This document shows, in pieces, positions 12,873-25,637 of a stretch of DNA of 64,000 bases; the stretch's first letter is position 1, and the number at the start of each line of letters is the position of its first letter. The position numbers and the translations under genes are program-made. The notes below the pieces were generated by a model, which was not told the DNA's origin, made no database searches, and saw nothing but the letters and a program-made list of their open reading frames with translations. This stretch comes from Quillaja saponaria (taxonomy: Eukaryota; Streptophyta; Magnoliopsida; Fabales; Quillajaceae), in assembly GCA_029379385.1 (NCBI GenBank), contig CM055612.1:806001-870000 (forward strand), in the 5' to 3' direction.

Positions 12873-13370
12873 TTTCTTCTTTTTTCTTTTTCCATTTGCA
12901 GAACATACGAAACTGAATTATCAAATACTTACTCTACATACAAAGTTTTTAAACGGAGTGTTGTTAAAATAGTTATTAAGATGTCTGTCGTTTTCTCTAG
13001 TGTTTCTTGGTGCTTGATTCATAATCAAGATATCTTGTGAGCCCAAATCTTCACGAGCCTAACTCTCTCACGTGATTGCCTCTGTTATCAACTAGACCCA
13101 GCTTAGGTAAAAGCTTGGTTTGGGTTGGGATTAGACAAAGTTAGGACAATCACTAGCCTTGGTTTCAACTGGGTCTTTGGTAATAATATAGGCATTGGTT
13201 TGGGCTTCAACCCGTCCTTTAAATAAATTTATTGCTGTACCTGAACAAAAACTCATGCTTTATGATTTAAATTTTTTTAACACAATTTCATCTTTTACAC
13301 CTTCTATGCCAACTTAAAAAGCCATTAAGATTATACTGTTAAAAAAATATGAGTCTTAAATTGAGATCAT

Positions 13371-13420
13371 CAATAATAGAGAGATTATTGATGTGGTCAC
13401 CAATAATAGAGATATTATTG
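13371..13420. repeat. Two 20-bp near-palindromes
   Basis: CAATAATAGAGAGATTATTG at 13371-13390 and CAATAATAGAGATATTATTG at 13401-13420 each pair CAATAA with TTATTG around a short purine-rich centre. They look like small hairpins with related sequence. Confidence 0.7.
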
Positions 13421-13556
13421 CTATGACATCCAATTAAATAAATAGAAAATAATTGAAGGTGATAGGTAACTTGATTAGTGTTGGACTTATTCAATTTTTA
13501 ATTTTTTTTTACAATTATTTATTTTATAATTAAAATGTAATTTTGTTGTTATGTAA

Positions 13557-13665
13557 CTTTCAATTATGTAAACAATATCATATTCATTTTTTAGCCTTTA
13601 ATCATGTAAACAGTATCATATTTATTTTTTAGCTTTCAATCGTATAAACAGTATCATATTCATAT
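13557..13665. repeat. 38-bp tandem repeat, about three copies
   Basis: The word TATCATATT recurs at 38-bp spacing (near 13576, 13614 and 13652), with AAT-ATGTAAACA and TTTTTTAGC words at matching offsets. The units are imperfect. Nothing suggests a coding role. Confidence 0.75.
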
Positions 13666-14798
13666 ATGACAATGTGTGTGATCTCTACTTTTGTGAATAA
13701 AATCAAAATACAAAGTGTATTTGAAAAGTCATATTAGATAAGAATTTTACACTTGTACCCATCCACAAACTCAGATTGATTAGATGCTGTAGATATATTG
13801 TATCATGTTTTGCTAATTTCATCATTTCTTCTCTCTTATTCAATCTCTTTTTCTCTCTTATTCAAAACGACGACAAGTAATATAATAACATTGAGGTTGT
13901 ACTACCAAATTGGTCAAGTGATGAACCTCCTATCAAGGGAAGCTGTTGATGCTCATATCGTCAGAGTTCTTTATGGACCTAATGCATAAAGGTAATTTCA
14001 TAATTTTTTACTATTATTTCAGACATGTACTTAGTATGTGTTGCCACTTTAGTAACTATTAGAATTAGTAAATCATCTCAAATCAATTATTGGATTACAA
14101 TGAGCACCAAATTGTTAGATATGACAAACACTATAGGTAAATACATATATGCGTAATACACATGAAGTTATCCATTTATAATAAAAATGGGTTTAAAATG
14201 TATTTCATCACAATTATCTTAGTTTGATCTCTGAGTTGTTGTATGTGATTATCGTAAAAATGCTACATCTAACTTCTAAATACACTAAAGTAGTTATTAT
14301 GATTTTGTGGTTAACAGTTGAAAAACTATAGATTAGATTTCAGGCTTTTACAGAATTATGACTTTAGCTTGAGACAATGAAGAGACTTTGCAGATATAAA
14401 TCTTAGAATACTATCTTTTTCCCTTTACATACTTGAAAAGTGTGTGAAAGTAAATTACTTGCCTCTTGTTAATTTAAAATAAATTATCTTTAATTTTTAT
14501 TATTCCAATAAACTTTATATTAAATTTTATAGATTATAATATTAATAAACAAAGATAATTATTTAATAATTGAAAATGTAAAGAAAGCTTTTAACAACAA
14601 ATTTTCCAAATAAATATATATATTTTTAAAATTCAATATAATATATGTGTGATTTTCTTGTTTGCAAGAGTTGGATCCCGCGTGCAATACGCACGAGGTA
14701 ATCCAACTTAGTTTAATAAAATTCTAAGAAAACCGTTTAGTTGGTTTACGCGTTTGAATTTGTCCATAACCCGACCGGTCGAGGTAGCAAAGCAATCT

Positions 14799-14806
14799 TT
14801 TATAAG
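14799..14806 (+). promoter_or_regulatory. TATA-like box of the GSA pseudogene
   Basis: TTTATAAG lies about 95 bp upstream of the ATG at 14899. The relic of the promoter therefore seems to have been duplicated with the gene. Confidence 0.4.
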
Positions 14807-14898
14807 ATCCAACCCAAGCCCAAAACACAAAGGTATTCTTACAGTCTCGATCTCCCTCATCGTCATCGACCCGCCTTGCACCAGAGAGGGAAGCAGAA

Positions 14899-17856
14899 GT
14901 GGCTGGTGCTGCTATTTCAGGAATAGGGGCAAGCCTAGGGTTTTCATACTCAACGATTGGTTCTCAAGGACATTCTTCTTCGCGATCGTCTAGTCGTTGC
15001 AGTATGAGAATGGCAGTTTCATTCGACGAGAAGACAAAGAAGACCTTTACTATTCGGAAGTCCGAAGAAGCTTTCAATGCGGCTAAGGTACAATTACCCT
15101 TCAGCCCTCCCTTTTAAATTAGTTTCCAATTTGGATTAACTTTGCTTGTAAGATACTATAATTATCTTGAAAATCATGCATGTCTTTTGGCTTGTAATGA
15201 TTAGAATATTCACTTCGAGTAGTATCGGGGTGCATAGACTTGAATACATTTTTATCTCAACTTTGAAAAATCTGTAAATTTACATTATGTACCAATTGTT
15301 CTTAAGGAATCAAGTATACTAAATTTTGCAATGGGACAGTTGACTAGAATTCTGGATAAAAGAAATAAAATGCAATTGATCAGCAGAGAAATATTTTATT
15401 TGGCCGAAGAATCAGAGCTTTTGGTGTCAGTGTCATTGTTCAATTCAAATCGGGTGTGAGTAGTTTTAGTTTAAAGTGTAACTTACAGTTTAGCCATAAT
15501 TTGTCCTATTACCATTTCAATGTCTTATTCCTGTTATGTTCTGACGATATTTTGAGATGCTCTACAGTTGATGAATTTCATAAAATCTACAATCTTGTTT
15601 ATGTATTTGGATGTAATGTCAGGCCTCTAATATTCAATATGGAGAGTTGAATTCGTTTGATCACCTGATTTTTGTCTTGCATTCAAGATATGCTTTTCAT
15701 AATATAGAAGAATGAACATGTTACAGATTGGGTTAGTTTATACCAGACGTTTTTTTTCTTCTCTTTTTCCACATTCACTTGCTGTAGAACTAGCACCTTA
15801 TGTAGTACCAATACAGTACTTATCTACATAAATGAATTGTTGTGTTTTCTGATAAAGCATTTTAATAAATGGGAGTGTGTGACATAATAGAGCCTACTCG
15901 CCTGTGCTGTTGTGGAAAACCTTCCTGACACTCTTGAATCTTGTTAGCTCTTAAGCTTAGTATCTAATTGAACTATGAAAATGATTTGTAAGAAAAGATA
16001 GTTTGGTTTCCAATCAATGATTAAGCATTCTAAATTTCAGTGTTATGTATCCTAATAGCTATATATTTTATAACATGGACCAACTACTATAGCTTGCATG
16101 GTCGTGTTGAATTGATAATTTGAAATTCTAGAGCTTCTATCTGAACATTCATAAGACAATGTGAACTTCTAGGTGATCTAACTTGAGTTAATTAAGGCTC
16201 AAATTACTGTGTGTGTGTCCTTTCCATTGAAATCTGGAATTCTGGAACACAAAAAAGAGAGAAAAAGAAAAGGTTTGATAACAGTAGAACGTTTTGGATG
16301 CCATAATTGACTTAAAGTTAGTCATAATAAATGCATTATTCTTGAAGTCTTGAATTTGAATGGTGAATGACTTGTGAAAGACTTTTCTCTGTAGGAGTTG
16401 ATGCCTGGAGGTGTGAATTCTCCTGTTCGTGCCTTTAAATCTGTTGGTGGACAACCAATTGTGATTGATTCAGTTTAGGGTTCTCGCATGTGGGACATAG
16501 ATGGCAATGAGTACATTGACTACGTGGGATCTTGGGGGCCAGCAATAATTGGTCATGCAGATGATGAGGTTTTTATTCATTATGTAGACATTTTGGAATG
16601 TTGCTGCTGATACATCGATCTACCCTTTATGGATTTGGATCCTCTTGAGTTCTATAATTTCCATTAATACAAACCATTAGATGCAATTAAGTGGTTAGGA
16701 TGATGCCACCTCATTATCTTTTATTAAAAAAAATTCTACTTAGAATTTCATTAAAAGTTGTACATTTTGACCTGATGATACTGGTTTTGGTCCTTCCCAA
16801 GCTTCAGACTTATTCTTTTCTCTGGTTTATAAATTCTCCCAATAAAATCATTAAAGCCTTGGTTTTATGTTGGGGAAGTTATAATGGTCTAGTGAAAAGA
16901 AGTGATTGTATAATTTAGCATGGAAGGCAAATCCGAGATGGAAAAAAGGACAAACCAATAATTGCAATACCTGTCAAGTGTACCTGGGTGTTTTACTTCC
17001 CAACAATTGGCAGATGAAGCATGCATTCTTTTCCCATATTTAATGGGTTATTATCAGATACTAGCAATATGCATTTCTTGTAAACTTATTTTGCACCAGT
17101 CATCTTAGATTGGCATTTTTCTTCAGGTACTTGCAGCATTGGCTGAAACAATGAAGAAAGGAACCAGCTTTGGCGCCCCTTGTTTGCTAGAAATTGTTTT
17201 GGCAGAGATGGTTATCTCAGCTGTTCCAAGCATTGAAATGGTTTGCTTTGTTAATTCAGGCACAGAAGCATGCATGAGTGTGCTCCGCCTGGCCCGTGCT
17301 TACACTGGCAAGAAGAAGATTATCAAGTTTGAGGGCTGTTACCATGGCCATGCTGATCCGTTCCTCGTCAAGGCAGGTAGTGGAGTTGCCACCTTAGGAC
17401 TCCCCAACTCTCCTGGTGTTCCTAAAGCAGCCACTTCTGCGACCAGGGCCTATGTACCAGGCTGGGACCTTGAGCGGGAACCCATTGGCAATGACTGCAG
17501 GCATACACACACTCAAGCAGATGAAGGAGCCAGGAACTTATGAATACTTGAATAAAATCACTGGTGAACTTGTTCAAGGCATTATTGATGCAGGGAAGAG
17601 GGCTGGACATTCAATATGTGGTGGGTATATAAGAGGGATGTTTGGGTTTTTCTCCACAGAAGGGCCTGTTTACAACTTTGCGGACGCAAAGAAGAGCGAT
17701 GCTACCAAGTTTGCAAAGTTTTATTGGAAAATGCTGGAGGATGGTGTATACTTTGCACCTTCTCAGTTTGAGGCTGGGTTTACTAGCTTGGCACATACTC
17801 CTGAAGATATACAAAGTACAATTGCAGCTGCTGAGAGGGTTTTCTGGCAGATCTAA
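14899..17856 (+). pseudogene. GSA: Glutamate-1-semialdehyde 2,1-aminomutase pseudogene
   Basis: Three exon-like blocks with preserved splice sites: 14899-15087 (start MAGAAISGIGASLGF, transit-peptide-like, then SFDEKTKKTFTIRKSEEAF), 16395-16568 (ELMPGGVNSPVRAFKS) and 17127-17856 (to ...RVFWQI and stop). The intact enzyme makes 5-aminolevulinate from glutamate-1-semialdehyde in plastids, for chlorophyll and haem. Two lesions are visible. A TAG at 16476-16478 stands where the family has Lys (DSV-stop-GSRMWD). At about 17444-17447 the sequence jumps from PKAATSAT straight to [13 protein letters not shown] in another frame. The missing block is about 110 residues, including the TTLGK lysine that binds PLP. 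The retained introns show a decayed gene duplicate, not a processed retrocopy. A functional copy should exist elsewhere in the genome. Confidence 0.93.
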
Positions 17857-17927
17857 GTGTTGAGTGCTGTATATGTGATTGAACTTTCCAAAATAATTTA
17901 TCTCTTAAGCAACACTAGTTTTGTAGG

Positions 17928-18202
17928 TCAATCAAGCAAATTTGATTGAAGTTTCCGTGTAAGCTTATTAGTTTTGTATCTTGTAACTATGAGTGTATTA
18001 GTTTGTTCTTGGAGCTTGTATCATTTTTTGCCTTTACCCTTGTCTCGTGCCCTTTGTATGAAACTTCAATCAAGCAAATTTGATTGAAGTTTCCCTGTAA
18101 GCTTATTAGTTTTGTATCTTGTAATTATGAGTGTATTAGTTTGTTCTTGGAGCTTGTATCCCTTTTTTGCCTTTACCCTTGTCTCGTGCCCTTTGTATGA
18201 AA
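17928..18202. repeat. 138-bp tandem duplication in the GSA 3' flank
   Basis: A unit beginning TCAATCAAGCAAATTTGATTG at 17928 repeats from 18066. The two copies differ at only a few bases and the second ends near 18202. Each unit starts with a short inverted repeat (CAAGCAAATTTGATTG context). The near identity indicates a recent duplication. Confidence 0.9.
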
Positions 18203-20907
18203 TATAAAAAATTGCTTAGCAGTTGTAAGGATAAAGACTGACATTACATGTTCTGTTGCTGCTAGGTCAATACCAGTTAGCATTACTCAGTCTCTCACGA
18301 TAACACAGGATAATGCCATAATCTGTTATGTACTATGCCGTCGAAGATAACCACAATGTCTTTGGGCCAACCCTACATGTGTCTAAATGAAAAAGAGAAG
18401 CATGAAATACACTTTTAAATCCCATACTACTGGCCCATAGTAAGACAACAAACTGTGTCAAAGAAGATTTATCAAACAAAAACCGTGTCAATCATTTTAT
18501 TTTATATGTATACCCTTAATTTTTTAAAGAAGAGAATCATTTATGGAGCTAATGTATTAGACTAGATATGGCCCAGATTTTTTCCGTGATTCTCAATCTT
18601 GTTCTCTCATCTCAAGGGCTTTAGAAATGGTAGTTTTATTTCTCTTTTAGCATCAATGAGTTTACTTGCCCCCTTTATAACTCAGGAGTCAAATCTTACA
18701 TTCTTCGTAATTTTTCTCTGGTTAAAAAAGTTTGGTTCTCTCTTGTTGACGTGTCCACCAATCCTACCTTTTTTCTTGAGGATTTCGATGATTAGCTAAA
18801 TACAATCTACGTTTGTGGTTGTTATCTCATCTGGTTTGTCCATTGTAATTTGATCATTAACAAACAATAATTTTTGTCTTCAGGCATTTGGAAAGATATT
18901 TTTGCCAAGGCTTCAATTTTTCATTTTATTGCAAAATCTGATACCTAAACCAGTTTGAATCAGCCTAGATATCCAGCTCTGCCCCACTATCAAACTGGTA
19001 AAATAAATACAGATGACGACTTTGGATAACCTAGGTATAATCAGTTTAGGGGCATCTTTTGAGATGAAAATGAGGAATAGATTTTAGAATTTTTCAGAAA
19101 ATTGAAGTAGATGTTTTGTTGTTTTGATGAGGAAACAGATTCATATTCTCATCCACATGGACGTGCATGATCTCCTTGTATAAAATTTTACTATCAACGA
19201 GATGAAATTTAGACATATATTTTAATAAGTAAATACTTGTGTAAATGTACTTAGCATAATATGGATTTTGATTAATTTAGATTTGTGTTCTATTATTTTT
19301 ATTAACATACCACATTTTATTACTCATATTTTTCATTCGAATCTATGGAGAATAAACTTCTCCCATCTAACTAATTTTAATGTAATCCTATTTTATTAAA
19401 ATATATATTTCTTATTTATTAAATTGACTTTTCCAATAAGGCTACCGACTTGTTACATGTATACTTAATTTTAATCTTTAATGTTAAAACGCTGTCAATT
19501 TTATACACACCCCTCTCATGTTTAATTGCGTTGATGACACCTCTCAACTTTCTAAATTTCTGAATCAACCCCTTTTGTTAAAATTTCCGTGTAAATACTA
19601 AATAACAGCAGCATGCGTTTTGAATTATGGCATCCCAGAGCTGCTTCATCTTGATTGCTGTGCTTCTTGGGCCACCTTCTGTTGGAAATTTACAAAGGTT
19701 GACGTGATAAAAACTAAGAGGCATTTGAATGTATGAAAGACTGTTGAATTTTAGTTTTTTGTTCTAACATGTAATTTAGAATTGAAATTGTTAATTTAAT
19801 TTCTGAAAATTGAGAAACAATTATAAAAATATATTTTTTAATTCTTATGGAAAAATCATAAAAATTATAAACTGTAAGTATGTATTATTTTTTACATATA
19901 TTTATTTATAATAGTATATCATGTTATAAAATTAGTAACCACTAATGACAACATCCTCCACTCACTGCCAACCTTTACTTACGAGTAACTTATCCATCTA
20001 TCATTTGCCACCACCACTGTCACCGTGGAATATGATATTGACCACCATCAAATTTTGCTGAAAATGACAATAATCATTGTCAACCACTATCAGGCCAATC
20101 AAAGACAATGACAACCATCATCAAGACTCACCAGATATAACGAAAACTACTTTTAGGATATGACTAGAAACACCACCACCCCAGACAATAACAATCACTA
20201 TTAAAAATTGTTGTAGATAACGACAACTGCTGTTAACTATATGAAATATAATTTGGATTATAATTTTTATGTGATCTATTTAATTCAAATTCAATGGATC
20301 TAACCATAACCTAAGTGCTTTTAAGGAATTAAAAAGACAAAAAAGTGGATTTTAATAAATATTGAATTTAACAAAATGTCAACATTGGAAAATGAAAGTA
20401 AAATGAAAATGTTTAAATAAATATAAATTGTTGAATTTTTAGTTCCAGAAGTCCCAGGGTATAGGCTAACCCACTATGGTCCGTGGATCGACGGCTAGGT
20501 TGCAATTGTGTTTCCAGTTTTCAGTTTTGTAATTGGGCCGAATAGGATATAATTTGAAAATCTAGTCATGGCAAAAGCTTTTCCGTATCAAGAAAATATT
20601 TAAAACAAACATAGATTACTTTTGAAACACAAATAAGAGTAAAAGCACATAACTCTCATGTAACCTAATACCAATACATACATGTATTTTATTTTATCCA
20701 AAATCACTGCCCATATTTTTTGTTTAAAAGTGTCCAATCTATCAACCAAGAAAACACCTACATGTTGTGTACGTCATATTACCTCCAACTTATGTTTTCT
20801 CTCTCCATTTCTAAAATCTTTAATTTCTTTCCTAATATATCAAATCTCTAAATTCTTAAATCTTTATTTCCTCCAATCATTCAAATCACCAAGATGATAA
20901 TAAGTAA
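18203..20907. other. Intergenic DNA, no gene seen
   Basis: About 2.7 kb of AT-rich sequence. The stretch near 19950-20230 is enriched in ACCACCA/CAACCATCA-type words, which look like simple low-complexity DNA. I could not find an NB-ARC domain that would extend the LRR relic downstream. Confidence 0.5.
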
Positions 20908-21551
20908 CTCCTTAATGATAGGAGAAATTATATCAAAGGTATTAAAGGAGGGAGATGAAAGAGATCACTGATCATGAGATTGTTTTCAGCCAATTAAAAA
21001 CTTTAGAAATCTTAAATCTACCAACCCTTGGAAGCTTTTGCTCAAGTGTTCTTGTCGTCAAATTCTCGTCATTGGAAAAATTAATAGTCAAGGCAAAGGT
21101 TGCAATAGTTGCGAAGTTAGTGTGACTCATAATAGTTGAATCTTACTTATCATCTTCAGCCACAAGAAATATGACATGGTAACACTCCATTTCGAGACAA
21201 GTGTTTCTCCAATTTGAAAACTTTGGTCGTAGACGAGGGTAAACTTCTACCAAATTCAATTGCGATATATACCATCTAATCTCTTTCTTTCTTAAGAGTT
21301 GAAAGCACAGAATTGCAATTCGGTAGAGGTACATATTTGATGTGAAAGGGCATAAAAGTGACAGGCTGAAAAACAATATCTTTGGTTTAAGAATGTTGAT
21401 TTTAGATCAACTACCAAAACTGAAGCATGTATGGAACAAGAATCCCCAAGAAATTCTCCTCTTTCAAAGTTTTCCAAAAAGTGATTTTTCCAAAATGTAT
21501 ATCACGCAAAGTTTATTTCCATCATATGTAGCCCAAAGTTTATCATCTTAG
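20908..21551 (+). pseudogene. LRR relic of a CC-NBS-LRR disease-resistance gene
   Basis: Three pieces read like the irregular LRRs of RPS2/RPS5-type plant resistance proteins. The first is 20961-21125, containing DHEIVFSQLKTLEILNLPTL and FSSLEKLIVK, preceded at about 20908 in another frame by LMIGEIISKVLKEGDE. The second is near 21200-21275, with CFSNLKTLVVDEGKLLPNS, ending at a stop. The third is 21342-21551, with GLRMLILDQLPKLKHVWNKN and SLFPSYVAQSLS. The pieces are in different frames with stops between them. No NB-ARC or coiled-coil region is visible nearby, so only the C-terminal part remains. The family assignment rests on the LKHVWNK and FSQLKTLE signatures. Confidence 0.75.
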
Positions 21552-24500
21552 TGAGTTGAATGCCTTGGGTTTGGAAATTTAGAAATTTTGAAGTATCGGA
21601 AGAATGAATTGGGTATTAAGATTTAGGGAGAGAACGCAGGTTGGAGGTAATAGTACGCTCACATGCACGTCATGTGAGTGTTTTTCTGGTTAATTTAACA
21701 GATTTTCTTAAAGGATACGTTCATTTATGCAAAGCACAAAAAAATAGTTTTAGGCAAAATAAAATATATGTAGGTATTTGAGAATAAGTTAAAATAGAGA
21801 GAGCTATGTATATATATATATATATATTTTTGGTATATTAAGAGTCGCTCGAACTTAACACTAAGAGTGAGAAAAATTAATATCAATTATTTGAGTTAAG
21901 TTCTTCATAGTATTATGTATAATTTACCCAACAAATAGTCTTATTTATTAGATTAAATTAAAAAGTTAAGTATATTCATTAGTCATAAGCTTTCATGAAA
22001 AGTCTATAAAAAAAGCCAATTACTTCCATTCTTTTTGTACTTTGAATTCTTCTCTTCTCTTTTTCTCTTTTTCTCTTTTCTCTTTTTCTCTTTTCTACTT
22101 GTATTTTCTGCAATACTTTTACTGTATCTTTAAGCACATGTATATTTTATTTTAAAATACTTATTTGCAGCAACCCATTCCATAAAAAGATGCAAGTAAA
22201 ATCTTAAAAATAGAGTGTATACATTCGTTTTACAAGATTCCTCGTTGTTGTCGGCAACTAAACACCTTCTCGACTATGTTTTGCCATTACTTCTTGAGTG
22301 CATCAAATGGTGAATTTGGTGAAACATGTTCTATGAAAATAGGTGTTTGAGCAATGGGAGGTTGAGATGAATTCTGACAAATGTGGTGGTTGTCTGACAA
22401 CTAAAACAGCAATAATTAATTTTATTTTTTTTCCTCCTTTCCAAGTTTGAATGTGCCCAACCACAAAACTTTTACAAGAAGATAAAAAATTTCAACCCAT
22501 TTATTGCTCATCCCTATAACTAAAATTTTCATATAATTCAAATCTCAAGGCTATTAACAACGGGAAAGGAGGGAAATGGATTAACATTATTGATTATCCA
22601 TCTTAGCAAATGAATTAGGTTAGAGCCCTCTGGTTGGAGGCAATAGGGCAAAAGACATAATAGCACCACACATTAGGGAAAAAAAAGTTTAAGTATTTAA
22701 ACTGAATTGTAGAAGAACGGATCAATTTAAAATTTTAAAAGGTTGCAAAGGCGTGGTTAATTCAATCGAGCATTAAATGGGTGGGTTCAAAACTGAGCCA
22801 AAATTGAGAGACGTTTTACTTTATCTTTTTAGCCATTGATTAATATAATCTTCAATTTGTTAAGCACTCAATGTGCCACAGTGCCAGTACCTATCTTCTC
22901 CTTTCAACTCTCTCATTGAAATAGTACAGGCGTGTCACCAAACTACTCACCAAATAGACGTGTCGTGGTCTTTAGCTGACACGCAATCCCTTCTTAGCTG
23001 GAGTCAGCTCACGGACATCGAAGGAAAGGGCCGCTTTGAGCTTTTGGCTTTCGCTTACATCGACACGGCAAGTGCGTTAGGAGTAAGGACACGTGGTTTT
23101 CGAGCATTGCGGTCTGAGCTTTTGTGGTGGGCTCCCGCCTAAGATTCGATTAAATGAGAAAATTCAAGCAAGCCAACGACCTCATACGGCTTATGTGACA
23201 CTTGTCCTCTGTTGTTTTACTCGTGTCTTATTTTTGTTGCCCCCTGGTAATTATGGAATATATCGAGAACAAAAGAAAACTCGATTCAAACAGAGAAAAA
23301 AAAAAAAAAAAAAACTCAAAGAAAAGATAAATAGTAGAAAAAAAAAACAGAAGAACCACTGTTGCGTGAATTAAAGAGAGAGGGTAGAAGGGTAATATTT
23401 TTAAAATTAATTATTAACATTTAAATATTAAAAACGTGATACGTACGTAGGAGTGTAATCAGACACAAAACAAAAGATGGGCCCTATATTAAATAATAAT
23501 AATTTACAATTTTAGGGTGTGAATAAAATTCAAAAATCTATCTATCTACTCTAAATATCTGACAATTAAATTAAATTCAAATTTGTAGTTGTGGGTTGTA
23601 TAAATTTTTTTGGGTACAAAAAATATCAACTCTCCATAACACTGGACACGACGTCCAATAATATTTATTAATGTAAATTTATTTTTATATATATATATTT
23701 TAAATATGATAGGATTTTTTAATACATAAACCTGAGTGTAACTCAACTAATATATATCAATATTTCTTTTTAACCTTATTATATTTAATTTGAATTTATA
23801 TTTGTGTTAATGTATTAATAACGTTAAGAGACTATAAGTTGGGTCTATTTTTTCTTTGGAAATCATTTAACTTAAATTTTCTCTTTTCAAATCTTATCAT
23901 TTGTTAAAACATATATTGTACCATTCTCGTGAAAAGTTTAACTTTACTAATTTGACCAAAAGTTAAAAGTAGGTGTCATTTTTTATCTCCCGACTTTAAA
24001 ATTTAGGTGTGATTTTATAAACCCAAATTTTTTGAGTAAAATTTATCTCAAACTTGACCTACTCAACTAATTGCATGGCCCTAATTGACAGTAGTGTACT
24101 TTTTTTGCTTAATTATTTAATTATAAATATGTTAGTTAATTGTATTTCTAACTCAATCATTTGAATCGTGTTGGTATTGAAGCTTGAAGCTTGGTTGGTT
24201 GCATTCTACCCAATATTGAAGCTTGATTGCTTGTCAATCCATAATGAAACAAATTGTAGCTAGGTTTGAAAGGTGAGGCATTGATTCTTTCTTAGTTTGG
24301 GCGTCTGCCCCGTTTCTTTACAAAAGAAAAGAAGAAGAGCTCAATCCACAATTTTATTATAATTAGTTTTTGAAATGCGTCGATTATCATAATTAGCTGT
24401 TGAACACATGAAAAGGAAAAAGTTTTTCCTTTTTGATTGGAGAAGACATGAAGAAAAGTTGTAAGTGGGAACAAATTCAAGACGTACGTAGGAGGGGTGG

Positions 24501-25434
24501 AAATTTTATAACCATTCCAACACTTGTACTAGCTAGATGATTAAAAAGAAAATAAACAACTGCCCAACTTTATTAATTATGAAGCCTTTCTTTTATACAC
24601 CAATAAACATAATATAATTCTCTTATTTTAACTCTAATTTTCAGTACATTAACTTTCATGTTTTTTAAATAATTTTTCTAGTCCCTAAAAATACTTAATA
24701 ATATATAATAAATATAATTTTAATTTAAATATTTAAAATAATAATTATGACTAATCATTATAATAAATCATATATTTTCCTATTTATCATCCTAACCAGG
24801 TTGTAAGGACACACCTTGAAAAATCCTTTTGTAAACATGCAATGTTTAAGATTGAAATATTCTCTCGATACATGAGCTATTTCTAACTTATTTAGGATGG
24901 TGTGAAATCTTGAATGTCTGTTATAGTAATATCACAAAATAAATTTTAAAAATACTTATTTTAATGAGTTGGTCTAGTAAAAAAAATAGAAAAAAAAACC
25001 CACTCACCACCGTTTAGCTGACAGTGACACGAGTCTTCATCCACAGATTGAAACGACGGTGTCCCTCCTCCGATGAATAAATCAAGTAGAAAATTAAAGC
25101 CGTAGGATGTAATTTTCTACGAGATGGGCACCTCGTACGTAAAGCTCCCATTTTTCTTTTCCGGGAAAAAGGGAAAGGTGGAAAAGAAATAAAATAAAAT
25201 TAAAAGAATGACAGGTGTCCCCTTATTAGTCTACGTTTCACCACATCAAAATTTCAATTCAGAAGTCTTCAATGACAACACGGACCGTTCCCAATTCCTA
25301 TTATTTGGTGACTCCTACAGACCCAAATGACTTCCATTAGAAACCATGCACGTGTCACTTTATTGGCTGAACCTAATAAAGTGGGGGATTGATATTGTGG
25401 TGCAGTATGGCTCGTCGTGGACATGAGGAGTAGA
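21552..25434. other. Intergenic DNA upstream of the nucleoredoxin gene
   Basis: About 3.9 kb with no recognisable exon. It holds a TA microsatellite (21807-21828), a CTTTT/CTCTT-rich tract (22048-22096) and a poly-A run (23297-23314). GC content rises at 22920-23150 and again at 24990-25400, the latter with ACGT-core words. The 25-kb part is probably the nucleoredoxin promoter. Confidence 0.5.
22048..22096. repeat. Pyrimidine microsatellite
   Basis: Alternating TTCTTCTC and CTTTTTCTCTTTT units form an uninterrupted C/T tract of about 50 bp. Confidence 0.7.
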
Positions 25435-25443
25435 ATATAAATA
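25435..25443 (+). promoter_or_regulatory. TATA-like box of the nucleoredoxin gene
   Basis: ATATAAATA lies about 195 bp upstream of the ATG. A second candidate, TATAAA at 25585-25590, is only about 50 bp upstream and would leave a very short leader. The choice between them is open. Confidence 0.4.
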
Positions 25444-25591
25444 TCTACCGGGTGTGCTTATGAATGGTACGTGTGAAGGTGTTGATGTATGATTCGTGGA
25501 TGTATAGGATGTTATGTGTAGAGAATATGGTTCTAAGGAATATAAGCGTCATGTAGGATGGAAAATAGACCTGGTGGTCTTTCATATAAAC

Positions 25592-25595
<4 letters not shown>

Positions 25596-25625
<30 letters not shown>

Positions 25626-25632
25626 TGAGTGA
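25596..25632. repeat. GA microsatellite in nucleoredoxin leader
   Basis: An (AG)11 run is followed by GTGA repeats and ends a few bases before the start codon at 25638. Such repeats vary in length and sit here in the 5' untranslated region. Confidence 0.8.
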
Positions 25633-25637
25633 AAGTG

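Larger units (their letters stand above)
12873..14798. other. Intergenic DNA upstream of the GSA pseudogene
   Basis: About 1.9 kb of AT-rich sequence. It contains a 38-bp tandem repeat and two short palindromes, listed separately. A short reading frame near 13921-13987 (starting MNLLSREAVDAHIV) has no family I recognise and is not called as a gene. Confidence 0.5.

Noticed and set aside
13921..13987. Short frame starting MNLLSREAVDAHIV
   Set aside because: It matches no family I recognise, and the upstream part of the frame is Leu/Ser low-complexity sequence. No splice context supports an exon.
12873..14798. Searched for a V-ATPase B-subunit remnant expected from Arabidopsis gene order
   Set aside because: No stretch resembling that protein was found in this interval.
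19950..20230. ACC/CAT-rich repeated words considered as a coding repeat
   Set aside because: Irregular spacing, stops in all frames I read, and no conserved period.
22873..23142. Frame of 90 codons in a GC-richer patch before the nucleoredoxin gene
   Set aside because: The residues show no domain or conserved motif. The composition fits a promoter or old intergenic DNA better.
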